Source of the DNA: Chlorocebus sabaeus
Taxonomy: Eukaryota; Chordata; Mammalia; Primates; Cercopithecidae
Reading direction: 5' to 3'
DNA length: 64,000 nt
NCBI RefSeq assembly: GCF_047675955.1
Contig: NC_132930.1
Location: 47,741,832-47,805,831 of the forward strand
A model generated the notes under the pieces. The model did no database searches. It saw only the letters and a program-made list of their open reading frames with translations, and had not been told where the DNA came from. Shown here in pieces: positions 36,101-48,100 of the stretch; positions within the stretch are counted from its first letter, which is position 1; every line of letters begins with the position of its first letter. Position numbers and translations under genes: made by a program.

Positions 36101-39100
36101 TTTTGCACTAATTTTCTTCTAATTACAGTGGTAGCTGCATCCCACAAGTTTTGATAGTCACAGAACTGTATCAAGTCAAAAATATTTTTAAATTTCAATA
36201 AGTTCTTCACTGATCCCTGTGTAATTTAGAAATGTTTCTTAATTTTCCTACATTGGAGGGGAAGAGATTTTAGTTTTGTTTTTATTATTAATTTCTAGTT
36301 GTATTGAGCTCTTGTCAGAGAATATGGTTTATATTATGTTAGTTGTTTGAAATTTAAGATTTGCTTAATGGCAAAATATATGGTCAGTTTTTGTAAATGT
36401 TGCAAGTAAGCTTGCGAATCACATATATTCTCTAGTTTTGAGATCCATTGCTCAGTGGATGTTCATTAGGCCAAATTTCTATAATCATGTTGTACAAATC
36501 TATTCTGTTCTTACTGTTTTTTGTTTTAAAGGTGTGGTGTCTTACTATGTTACCCAGGCTGGACTCAAACTCCTCAGCCTCCCAAGTATCACAGGCATGT
36601 GCAGCTTGATTTAAATTTAAAAAAAAAAATCAGTGAGAATAGGATTTGTTGATCTCCCCATTATGATTATGGATTTTTCTATTCTTCCTTCTCAGCTTAT
36701 GCGGTATATATCTTGGGGCTGTGTTATTAGGTGCATCCAAGTTTATAGTTGTTATAGTTACCATGTGAACTCAACCTTGGATCTTTACATAGAGATCTCT
36801 GTATTTAGTAATGTTTTGTTCTTAAAATCTGCTTCTATCTAATATTAATGTAAGTATACCAGCTTTATTTTATATGTATTTTTCTTGGACTTTGTCCTTA
36901 TGTATTTTGAGAAATTGTGATAAAGACCTCATTTAACTAGACTGTGAAAGGACTAGGCCATTCTGGGTAATTTACTTCTCTGAAAACAATTTTTTTTTAA
37001 TTTTCTTGGTATTTAAAAAAAGGTTTATAAGACATTCTAATTTATCTATCTTAGTTTTCTTTCTTCATTTATTTAGGGGTCTGGTACCTTAGGGATATCA
37101 TTCTGAAAATTAAACTTTTCTGCATAGGACCATAGATACAGGGTGACTAGAATAGATGACTGGGCTGGATGTGTTCCACAGTGTATTGGGCAGGATTCTC
37201 CAGAGAAACAGAACCAGGAGGGTATACAGACACACACATGCACACACACCAGGAGAGCCAGTGATGTAAGCCCTTAGACTCGAGACCCAGGAAGAGCTGA
37301 TGTTCCAGCTTGAGTCTGAAGGCTGGAGAAGACCAATCTTCCATCTCAGACGGGCAGGAGTTCCCCTTCCTCAGCATTTTTGTTCTGCTTTGGTTTCCAG
37401 TTGATTGGATGAGACCCTCTCAACAGTAGGGAGGGCCCTCTGCCTCAGTACAATTCAGATGTTAGTCTCATGTAGAAACATCCTCACAGACACACCTAGA
37501 ATCACGAGGGACTAACTGTCCAGGTACCCCATGGCCCAGTCAAGTTGACACATAAGGTTAACCTTATACATGGCATCTGCTACAACTTGTGTTTCTGAAT
37601 GAAGTTCTGCAACCAGTTCACTGGTTTTGTAATGTGGGTGTTTTTTTTTTTTTAGACAGAGTCTTACTCTGTCGCCCAGGCTGGAGTGCATTGGCGCCAT
37701 CTTGGCTCACCACAATCTCCACCTCCCAGGTTCAAGTGATTCTCCTGCCTCACCCTCCCCAGTAGCTGGGATTCCAGGAGTGCACCACCATGCCTGGCTA
37801 ATTTTTGTATTTTCAGTAGAGACAGGGTTTCACCATGTTGGACAGGCTGATCTTGAACTCCTGGCCTCAAGTGATCTACCCGCCTCAGCCTCCCAGAGTG
37901 CTGGGATTACAGGCATGAGCCACTGTGCCCAGCCAATTTTTAATTTTTTTAAGAAATGAAATCTTGCTCTGTCGCTCAGGCTGGAGTGGAGTAGTGCCAT
38001 CTTTGTTCACTGCAGCCTCGAACCTCTGGACTCAAATGATCCTCCTACCTCAGCCTCCTGAGTAGCTGGAAGCACAGGTGTGAGCCACTATACCCGGCCC
38101 TGTTCCTCTTAAAAGCTTAGTAAATAGCAGTCCTTTATACCAGGGACGAGGAGGAGAGATTTTAATGATGTGATAGTTTATTCAGTAAAGGGTACAGAAG
38201 TGAGTTAGGGCCCCTGCTCTCTCAGAATTACAGACCTCACAACATAGGCCCGGGCTGGGCATGGTGGTGGCGCCTGAATTCCCAGCACCGTGGGAAAACG
38301 AGGCAGGAGAATCTCTGGGACTGGGGAGGCAGAGGTTGCAGTGAGCTGAGATACTGTCATTGCACTCCAGCCTGAGTGACAACAGCGAGACTCTGTCTCA
38401 AAAAAAAAAAAAAAAAAAAAAGGCCCCAGGAGCTCGTTCCCCCCTTCCACCAGCAAAAGGCACCTTCCATGAAGCCGGAAGGGGCCCCCACCAGGCAGGG
38501 AATCTGCCAGCGCCTTGACTGATCTTAGACTCTCCACCTCCAGAACCATGAGAAGTAAATTTCTGTTGTGTGTAAGGCAAGCATTATCTTTTTTTTTTTC
38601 TTTTCTTTTTTGAGATGGAGTTTCGCTCTTGTTGCCCAGGCTGGAGTGCAATGGCATGGTCTCGGCTCACCACAACCTCTGCCTCCTGGGTTCAAGCGAT
38701 TCCCCTGCGTCAGCCTCCTGAGTAGTTGGGATTACGGGAATGCGCCACCACGCCTGGCTAATTTTGTATTTTTAGTGGAGACAGGGTTTCACCATGTTGG
38801 GTGGTCTGGTCTCCAACTCCTGACCTCGTGATCCGTTCACCTCGGCCTCCCAAAGTGCTGGGATTACAGGCGTGAGCCACCGCACCTGGGAAAGCCGAGC
38901 GTTTTCTAACAGGTGTCCAAGTAGAGTAAGACAAGCTTCAACATACGCATTTTGGAGAGAGAAAACATTTACTCCATAACAGTGGTCCTTTTTGTTTTAA
39001 ATTAACATCCCCGACTTTTTTTATCTTTACCGCCCACTTGCCTCTTGGCAGGCGTAGGGTTTCCCTGGGGCTGCTGTGAGGAGGCAGCACTGGCTGGGAA

Positions 39101-42100
39101 CAGTGGGGCTGGGCGACTGCCAGAGTCACTGTGTGCGCAGCGCCTCCTGCAGCCACGTGGCATCTTCTCCAGCAGCGTGCGCTGTTCCCTGAACTCGGGT
39201 GGGCGTCGGGAGTGAGGGCTGGGGGCACAGGGTCAGAGGCCGAGGCAACACCCTCCCTAATGCCCAAGGAACAGAAGGGCTGGGCCACGCGGAGGTTCTT
39301 GACTCCTGAGGGCAGCTGGGTGTCCTGCAGGGCAGATGCAGGGGGGGCTTGGCAGCAGGCAGGCTCCCCTGGCACGACCTCTGACCTCTGCCCCTCGAGC
39401 CAACTTCCCTCCAGGCAGGAAGCCCATGAGGACAGTGAGGTCTGAGAGGAAGCTTTGGAAGGTCCTCCCACTCAGAGGCCACCAGGAGGTGCTGCTCGCG
39501 GGGACGTGATGGCCGCAGCCCTCTTAGTACAGGTCTCTGGCGCCTGACGCAGGGAGTGGGTGTCAGGAATGCCTTGTGCTGGGGTTTCAGCCCTGGCGTC
39601 CGGACAGGGCAGGCCGCTGTTGTTCAACCCCAGCTCCTGCCAGCCCAGCCATCTCACGCTGTGAGCAGCCCAGTGGACCCGTGGCAGAGGCACAGGCACG
39701 CCACGGCCTGGTTCTCTGCGTTTCCTTGTGGGAGGGGGTTTATGTGGCTGAAGCAGGTCCTGGTGTGGATGGATCTGGCCTCCCAGGCATTGAGGGAGCG
39801 CGGGGTGCACCTGCTTCCTCCACCCACATCGCCCGTGGCCTCCCAAAGGCCCTGGCCTCACTCCAGGTCCTGGGGCCACCTCCAGGCTCCATGCACGCCA
39901 CCTCCCAGCGCCGTCCAGACCTGGAGGTGGCCATCCCTGCCCAGATGGTGACTAGGCTGACCAGCTCAGCTGGCACGGGTGCTGCCCAGGCCCCACCCCC
40001 TGCTGCCTGGGCACACACCCCCTGCGGCAGGTGACTCCACCCTGCTACTGTGCTCTGCTGTGCTGGGCACCTGCCTGCTGTACGCCCCTCATCCCCAGGA
40101 TGCCCCGCTGGCAGGCTTTCTGTGGGGGCGGTGGTGGCCCCGGCGTCTCAGCCTTCAGGTTTTCTTGCATCTGCACACCGGTGGGGGAGAGCAAGCCCAG
40201 CAGACTGGGTGCTGCTGGGAGGTGGGAGGCTGCCAGGGGGGCACCAGATGCCAGGCCTTGCAACCTGGCAGTGGCTGTGGCAGCTCAGGGAAGCAAGGTG
40301 GCCCTGGGGTGAGGCCGGGGGCTCAGAGGAAGGAGAGCCCTCAGGAGGAAGTGTTGGGGGAGACTGCCAGAGAGCCCTGCCACTGCCCAGTGCCCATTCA
40401 GAAGCTCAGCAGGGAGTGGGCTCGGAAGTGGGCAAGGGCACGGTGGCACTGGCAACATCCTGTCTTGCAGATGAAGGGCGCCCTGGTGGAGATCATCCAG
40501 CTCGCCAGCCTCGACTCGGACCCCTGGGTGCTCATGGTCGCCGACATCCTGAAGTCCTTTCCGGACACGGGCTCACTTAACCTGGAGCTCGAGGAGCAGA
40601 ATCCCAATGTTCAGGATATTTTGGGAGAACTTAGAGAAAAGGGTATGTTGTGTGGCTTTAATTCATGTTGGGAGGAGGGAAATGGATCTTTCTTGAAAAG
40701 TTTTTTTCTGAAATGCATTTGATTTTTAGACTGTTACGTTTTTCCATGTGTCCTGGTTCCTAAAATATTAACTGTGTACACACCTTCTTCCCGTGTAAGC
40801 TGCTGCCTGGCTTTTTGCCATCTTTGAAAACAAACTCAAAACTACCCACAGGCCCCATCCTCGCTGCTGCGGTGTCAGCGGGGGGCGGTGTTGGCGGCGG
40901 GGGGGGGGGGGGGGTGGCGGTGTTGGCGCCACTCGCGGTCTCTTCCTGGCTGGCTCCATGAGGGCAGGGGCTCTGCCCATTCAGGTTGTATCTGCAGATC
41001 CTAGATTCTAGGGCCCAGAACATTCCCTGGCCCGGAGTACATGCTCAGAAATGCATGTTGAAAATATCAGCAATTCAGTTGTTTAAATGTGAACTGAAAA
41101 TTGCTTAGAAAATATTCGCAAGGCTAGGCTCCGTGGCTCTCTCCTGTAACCCTAGCACTTTAGGAGGCTGAGGTGGGCAGATTACTTGAGCCCAGGAGTT
41201 CAAGACCAGCCTGGGAAATATAGCAAGAACCCATTTCTACAAAAAATAAAAATTAGCTGGGCTTGGTGGCACGCGCCTGTCCTGCCAGGTACTTGGGAGG
41301 CTGAGACGGGAGGCTCACTTGAGCCTGGGAGGCCAAGGCTGCAGTGAGCCATGATTGTGCCACTGCACTCCAGCCTGGGTAACACGGTGAGAACGTATCT
41401 CTTTTTTTTTTTTTTTTTTTTGAGACGGAGTCTCACTCTGTCACCCAGGCTGGAGTGCAGTGGCGCGTTCTCGGCTCACTGCAGGCTCCACCTCCCGGGT
41501 TCACACCATTCTCCTGTCTCAGCCTCCTGAGTAGCTGGTACTACAGGCGCCCGCCACCACGCCCGGCTGATTTTTTTGTATTTTTAGTAGAGATGGGGTT
41601 TCACCGTGTTAGCCAGGATGGCGTCAATCTCCTGACCTCGTGATCCGCCCGCCTCAGCCTCCCAAAGTGCTGGGATTACAGGCGTGAGCCACCGCGCCCG
41701 GCCAAGAACGTATCTCTTAAAAAAAGAAAAAACAATTTGTAGATGGTTTTGAAGAACATGTGTTGATTGGATGCTTGTGCTTTTCTGAGTTTCTCTCCTG
41801 CTTTGGACAATTGCCACTGGTTCCTCAGAGCCCAGACGTTGTGCCCCAGCTCCTTCAAGGGCAGCACCCAGAGAGACAGGGTTGTGGGATGGAGACATCG
41901 AGGCTGCACACTCCTGCAGAGGCCCTCCTGGCCACCCCCCTGCAGGTGACACCTCTGCCCACCTGTGAGAGCACACACCACGCAGATGCCTCTGGAGCAG
42001 TGGTCTGGACAGGTCCACCCCACCCAGTGGTGTCTCTCAGGAGTGTCCCGCAGGCAGGAAGGCCGAGGGCGGTGAACTCTCATCTGCCTGCCTGGGCTTT

Positions 42101-45100
42101 TTCTCCAGGCGGGACACGTAGCCAGTTCAGGTGGGAGGTTGCCTGTCCCTGTGGGGCAGTTCCTGGGCTCTGAACCCTGGGTGACCATGCGGACTGAGGA
42201 GATGGATGTGGGCAGTTTGGATGAGGGCTGGGATTCCAGGAGAGACCACCGGCCTGGTTACCCTTGGGGATGGGAAGAGAGAAGCCCCAGATGGGGGGTC
42301 CTTCTTACATGGGGATGGGATCCATTAACATTTTATGTTCTAGAAGTGCCTGGAGCCCTCCAGGAATCACTGTACCATGTCCACTTGTGGTTCTCAATAT
42401 CCACGGTGCCAAACTTTTTCCAGTTTGCAGCCCTCTCGAGGCACGCCCACCTCTCAGGCGTTCCTGTTCTGAAAACGCTCCTGGGTGTTCTACTGGAGCC
42501 GTGGGGAGTCAGTCTCTCGGGGACCCGAAAACAGCTGCAGCTCCCATGACCTAACCCTCGCCGAGGAGGGTGTGGGGCCGGGCAGCCACCAGCTCCTCTC
42601 GGCGGGGAGCTCTGCGGCCTGGGCGCCCTAACCGTCGTGTGGTTCTTACCGCGCAGTGGGCGAGTGTGAAGCGTCTGCCATGCTGCCACTGGAGTGCCAG
42701 TACTTGAACAAAAACGCCCTGACAACCCTCGCGGGACCCCTCACGCCGCCGGTGAAGCATTTTCAGTTGAAGCGGAAACCCAAGAGCGCCACGCTGCGGG
42801 CGGAGCTGCTGCAGAAGTGTGAGTGGCCACGGCCGCCATCGGGCCTTGTCTGTGTAGTTTCCACTCATAGGTTTCTTTAGGTTCTAAGGAACCAAGACTG
42901 CCCCTTCAGGATAGCGTTCTGGGCCGGGCATGGTGGCTCACACCTGTTGGGAGCCTGGGGCAGGTGGGTCGTTTGAGCCCAGGAATTTGAGACCAGCCAA
43001 GAAACCCCATCTCTACCAAAAATAGCAAAAAAATAGCGAGGCATGGTGGTGGCGTGCCTGTGCTCCCAGCTACTTGGGAGGCTGAGGTAGGAGGATCACC
43101 TGAGCCCGCGAGGTTGAGGCTACAGTGAGCTGTGATCACACCACTACACTCCATCCTGGGTGAGAGTGAGACCCTGTCTCATAAAAAAGAAGATGAAGTT
43201 CTGCCTGAAGTTTTTTTTTTTTTTTTTTTTTTTTTGAGACAGTCTTGCTCTATCGCCCAGGCTGGAGTGCAGTGGCACGAGCTGGGCTCACTGCAAGCTC
43301 CGCCTCCCGGGTTCAGGCCATTCTCCTGCCTCAGCCTCCCGAGTAGCTGGGACTACAGGCGCCCGCCTCCACGCCCGGCTAATTTTTTGTATTTTTAGTG
43401 GAGACGGGGTTTCACCGTGTTAACCAGGATGGTCTTGATCTCCTGACCTCGTGATCCGCCCGCGTCGGCCTCCCAAAGTGCTGGGATTACAGGCGTGAGC
43501 CACCACGCCCGGCCAAAGTTTTTTGTTAGAAGTTTATTTATCACTATATTAAACTTTGTGTTCTGAAAACATGCTTTAAAAACTTCAGAATTTAAGCCAG
43601 TCGTGGTGGTTTATGTAATCCCAGCACTTTGGGAGGCCAAGGCCAGCAGATCACCTGAGGTCAGGAATTCAAGACTAGCTTGGCCAACATGGTGAAACCC
43701 CGTCTCTACTAAAAATACAAAAATTAGCCAGGCGTGGTAGTGCAGGCCTGTAATCCCAGTTGCTAGGGAGGCTGAGGCAGGAGAATCGCTTGAACCTGGG
43801 AGGCGGAGGTTGCAGTGAGCTGAGATTGCACTCCAGCCTGGGCAACGAGAACAAAACATCATCTCAAAAAAAAAAAAAAAAAATCAAAAACTTCAGAATT
43901 TTAGGTTAAGGCATCTCTAATCTCTGTTACCAAATGAACTCTGTGCCAGCTGAGTCCCGCTGTTGGGCACGATGGGTGCCGTTGTGAATGGCTGGAGGGG
44001 CACCGTCCTTACTGTCACGTTGCTACCTTCTTGAGTGGCCAGTGCTCTCAATTTGACTTGAAAGATAGTTAATCATTTCATTTAACGTTTTCCCAAAGCA
44101 CGACAAAGATTACAATAAAATCATTTTATTTTGAATGGTTATAGAATGAATATTTATAATGTACATCAATACCCCGTTTCTAGAGAATCCAAATGAAAGG
44201 CTGACAGCAGCTGTGCATGGGTCTTGGCTGGAACAGGCAGCAGCCGGGGCCCAGTGCTCTCCAGGAGGCTCTGTGCAGCCCCAGGGGCACTGGGTAGCCC
44301 ATGAAGGACTCTGCTGGCCCCTTGGGCCCCACCCCACAGTGGAACACATCCCTTTTGAGGGCCAGCAGCGGCCTCAGGCTCTGCTTTGGGCACTCAGTGT
44401 CCCCTGACCCTTCAGCCTCACTGAACCAAGTCAGGAAAATCTCTTTGTTTGTTTCTTCCTCATATTTTTGTGTCTAGACCATGCTGCTGACCCTCAGCGA
44501 GGAGGGCACTCCCACTGAGCCAGGGGGAGGCCTGGGTCGACGGAGGGGGCCAGTGAGGCCCCTCAACTCCTCCTCTGCTGCTTCCCCCTGCCGTGGGGTC
44601 CTGGGAGGTGCAGCCACAGCCGCCCAGCTCCCGAAACTTGCTCACCTGAGTGAGTTTCTGACTTGTTGTAATGTGCGAGCTGGTGTCAGGCCCTGCTCGA
44701 AACAGCTGCTCATTAGAGAGAATGCAGTGTTCACAGCTCAGGCCGTCGGATGAATCCGCTTGACAGAGATGCGTTTACAAGGGCCAAGAGCTCTTGCTCT
44801 GAGGATCCCTGACACATGTGACCTCTTCCTTCCAGCCACGGAGACCGCCCAGCAGCTGAAGCGGAGCGCCGGGGTGCCCTTCCACGCCAAGGGCCGGGGG
44901 CTGCTGCGGAAGATGGACACCACCAGTAAGGCCCCCACCCCGGTGCCACGAGCCTTGCTTTTAGGGCAGTGCTAAGGGCTTGACCTGGAGACTCGGCTCC
45001 CTGTTGGGGAGGTGGTGCATGTGAATGACCCGCAGGCAGCAGTGTTGGGAGCACGCGGGAAAGCGAAGGCGCCGGGGCAGTTGTACCAGCTTCTGCCCTT

Positions 45101-48100
45101 GGGGAGCGCCCTGGGAGGGTGCGTGGGTGCTGAGACAGGAAGGCCGGGATCGGAGGACAGCGTTGGCCCCTGCTTCTCTGCTGTCGGCAGCGGCTTTCGG
45201 CCTTCCCAGCTCGGGCTCTCGGCCCCAAGTGCTGCTCTTGGGTTCCGAGTGTCCCTGGGAGGCTCCGCGGGGAGGGCGTGACCGTGTTCAGCCGCCCGCG
45301 GGGCTGCGCCCCTGCGCCCCTCCATCTGCCTTGTGCTCTCAGGGCTGGGTGTGAGCTTCAGCAGAATGGACCCTGATCACAGGAATACGGTGTGCCCTGG
45401 GAACCATGGCAGGGCATGCTCACCCCAGAGGGTGCTGGATAGTGACCTGGGGGCCAGAGGGCAGGACGGGTGCCGTCGTGTGCTGAGACAGCTGGGTGAA
45501 CTTGCAGATGGGTGGGGCTGGAAGGGCACCCTGCATGCAGCCCCCGGACCAGCCTGGCTTAGTTTATTTGGGCTCCCATAATTCCACAGTGTTCACATGG
45601 GACCTAGTAGACGGCATCTTGGGTCTGCTGACTGTTGTCGCTGCGTTGGGGGGCCATCCCCAGGTCACATTCCTGCCCACCACAGCCAAGGTTCCACCTT
45701 GCTCTCCTCTGCCCCGCCTGGAGCAGACCCTTGTCTTTCCACCCCAACCAGGCATCCCAGTGCTGGGGCTGCACCTGCTGTCCCAGGGAGGGTGGGCCAG
45801 CAGTTGAGCAGTGTGTCCAGCCTGTCCCAGTGTGCTAACGGCATGGTCCGCCGGGTACCCTCTCTCCGGTCCTGGCACCATGAGAGCCGCGCATGCCCTG
45901 AAGGGTGTGTGTGGGCACTGGTGGGTAATGGCGTAGGCCTCAGGAGCGTCCTCGGGACAGGAGGACGAGGCTCGGGAGGGCAATCCTCGAGCCCAGGCTC
46001 CTGGCTTCGCGCCCCTGCCTGTGGACGCACAGGAAGGAGCCAGAGCTCAGCCTCCCGTGCTGGTGAGAGACTCCACCGGGTGAGATCCTGTGGCTGGGCT
46101 GGGGTGCCGCTGTCTTTGGTGTCTTGGCAAAGTGTGAGATTGTGGCTCCAGGCACTCCCCTGCTCCCTGAGGTCTGGGATTCTGGGGGTCCTGCCCGCTG
46201 CCCGCCAGGGATTTGGCCCTTCCCCACTGCAGCGCTAGCCTAGAAGGGGTGGGATGTTCTGGGCTCAGAGCGGGTGGAGGATGTTTGCCGGTCACTGCTG
46301 CTGGCCCTGACAGTTGCTGTCGTCCTCCAGCCCCACTCAAAGGCATCCCGAAGCAGGCACCCTTCAGAAGCCCCACGGCGCCCAGTGTCTTCAGCCCCAC
46401 GGGGAACCGGACCCCCATCCCGCCTTCCAGGACGCTGCTGAGGAAAGAACGGGGTGTGAAGGTGGGCCCGTCCCCCAGCTCCTGTGGCGCCCTGAGGCCT
46501 GCCGTGCCCTGGTGCTGTCACTAAGGCAGGGCTGTGCTTGTCTTGGCAGCTGCTGGACATCTCTGAGCTGGATATGGTCGGTGCTGGCCGAGAGGCGAAG
46601 AGGAGAAGGAAGACTCTCGGTGGGGATTGGGGCCTGTGTGGAGGCGGCAGTGGGGGTCCCTGCGGGCCCTGCCCAGGTGGGGTGGGGCGTGTCCACGCTC
46701 AGCGGGCAGGGCTGTGCCCCTGTGAGGCTCCTCTTCCGTGGGTGGGCGCCTGCTTTTCTCCTCGCTCCTTGGCGGCCTCTCCTGGGAAGCTATTTGCTTC
46801 CCTGTTGCTGCCCCGAGCTGAGCCTGCAGACGCACCTGGGCACTGGTGAGGACGCCTGTTTTGTCCATAGATGCGGAGGTGGTGGAGAAGCCAGCCAAGG
46901 AGGAAACCGTGGTGGAGAACGCCACCCCGGACTATGCGGCCGGCCTGGTGTCCACACAGGTAGGGCTCAGGGCCGCACCCCACGTCTGGCACCGCTGCAG
47001 GTGCCCCTCTTGTTCCGATTGTGGCCACTCTAGTGTGTTCTGTTGGATAATATATGTATGTACATATGTGTGCGGTTTGTATTTATGCATATATGTGTAT
47101 ATGAGAGGCAGTGTGGGCCGCATCCTGATGTGGACATCAACTCAGGCTCAGAGCGGGAACCTGCCCCATGCTTGCTGGATGGGCTGCTGGGGGAGTCCTC
47201 CTCACCCCTGTGCCTCAGTGTCCCCTGTCAGGCAGGACTGGTGGAACCTGCCTTGCAGGTGGCCGTGAATGGGCACAGGACAGGCCTGTGCGGCTGCTGG
47301 GTGGTCAGAGGCCTCGGTGTCCTGGAGACCAGGCCCTGCCTGCGGGTAGGAGGCAGCCGTGGGGCGCGGCAGGTGCACAGAGGCTACAGTGGGTCGTCTG
47401 AGGCCAGGGCCTGGAGGAGGCCACACTGCAGGGTCACTTGGGGATAAGAAGCTCCTTCCTTCCCCTCGCGTTCGGGGTTTCTTTCCATGAGCCTCTTCCT
47501 TTTATATCAATGCTTCGTGGTAAGAAAAAGCATCAGTTCTGTCCTCAGAGATGGGCAGTTTGGGCTCCCCAACCCCTCCCCTCTCCTACACAGGAGCCGC
47601 TCAGTCCCCAACTCTGCTGGGGCACCAGGAGCCAGGGGTCCCTTTGCCCAGCCCAGGGAGCTGTGGACAGTGGCCCCCACCTTCCTGCTGTAGCTCGGGG
47701 CGGGGGCCACAGCTTGTGGCAGTGGAGCTCCAGGTCGGGCCGTGAGTTAGCACATGCCGGAAGCATGGCCTCTTCTGGGAGAAACCTTAAACTCTGTGTT
47801 CCAGAAACTTGGGTCCCTGAACAGTGAGCCTGCGCTGCCCTCCACGAGCTACCTTCCCTCCACGCCCAGCGTGGTTCCCGCCTCCTCCTACATCCCCAGC
47901 TCCGAGACGCCCCCAGGTGAGTCTGCTGGCCCCAGTCTGGAACCAGCTGAGCTGCCCACCAGGACGTGGCCTTGCCCATGGGCGCTGCCAGGACTGCGGT
48001 TCCCACTCCTGCATCTCTGTTGTCCCCCACCCGAGGCAGATGCCCTGCTTGTCAGCTTGAGCTCCACGACACAAACCAGCTGCTTTGCCCTGCCCGGCCC

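Larger units (their letters stand above)
34925..37130 (-). mobile_element. Older antisense L1 fragments
   Basis: Diverged antisense L1 ORF2 and 3' pieces broken by Alus at 35476-35945 and a degraded Alu at 36515. Confidence 0.65.
24191..40470 (+). other. NELFA: NELFA intron 1 (16.3 kb)
   Basis: The intron starts GTGAGG and ends TTGCAG. It carries a CT-rich CpG flank to about 24,850, antisense old L1 pieces, about 17 Alus, a near-complete antisense L1 and a MaLR LTR fragment. The GC-rich unique segment 38890-40470 has long open frames that I attribute to base composition. Confidence 0.9.

Noticed and set aside
39472..40263. Several frames of 90-150 codons in GC-rich intron 1 DNA
   Set aside because: They overlap on both strands, which is what GC-rich non-coding DNA produces.
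45597..46238. 213-codon frame in NELFA intron 4
   Set aside because: GC-rich intron with no protein family resemblance. It ends before exon 5 and is out of phase with it.
46314..47033. 239-codon frame across NELFA exons 5-7
   Set aside because: It is a different frame from the true exons and crosses introns, so it is an overlap artefact.
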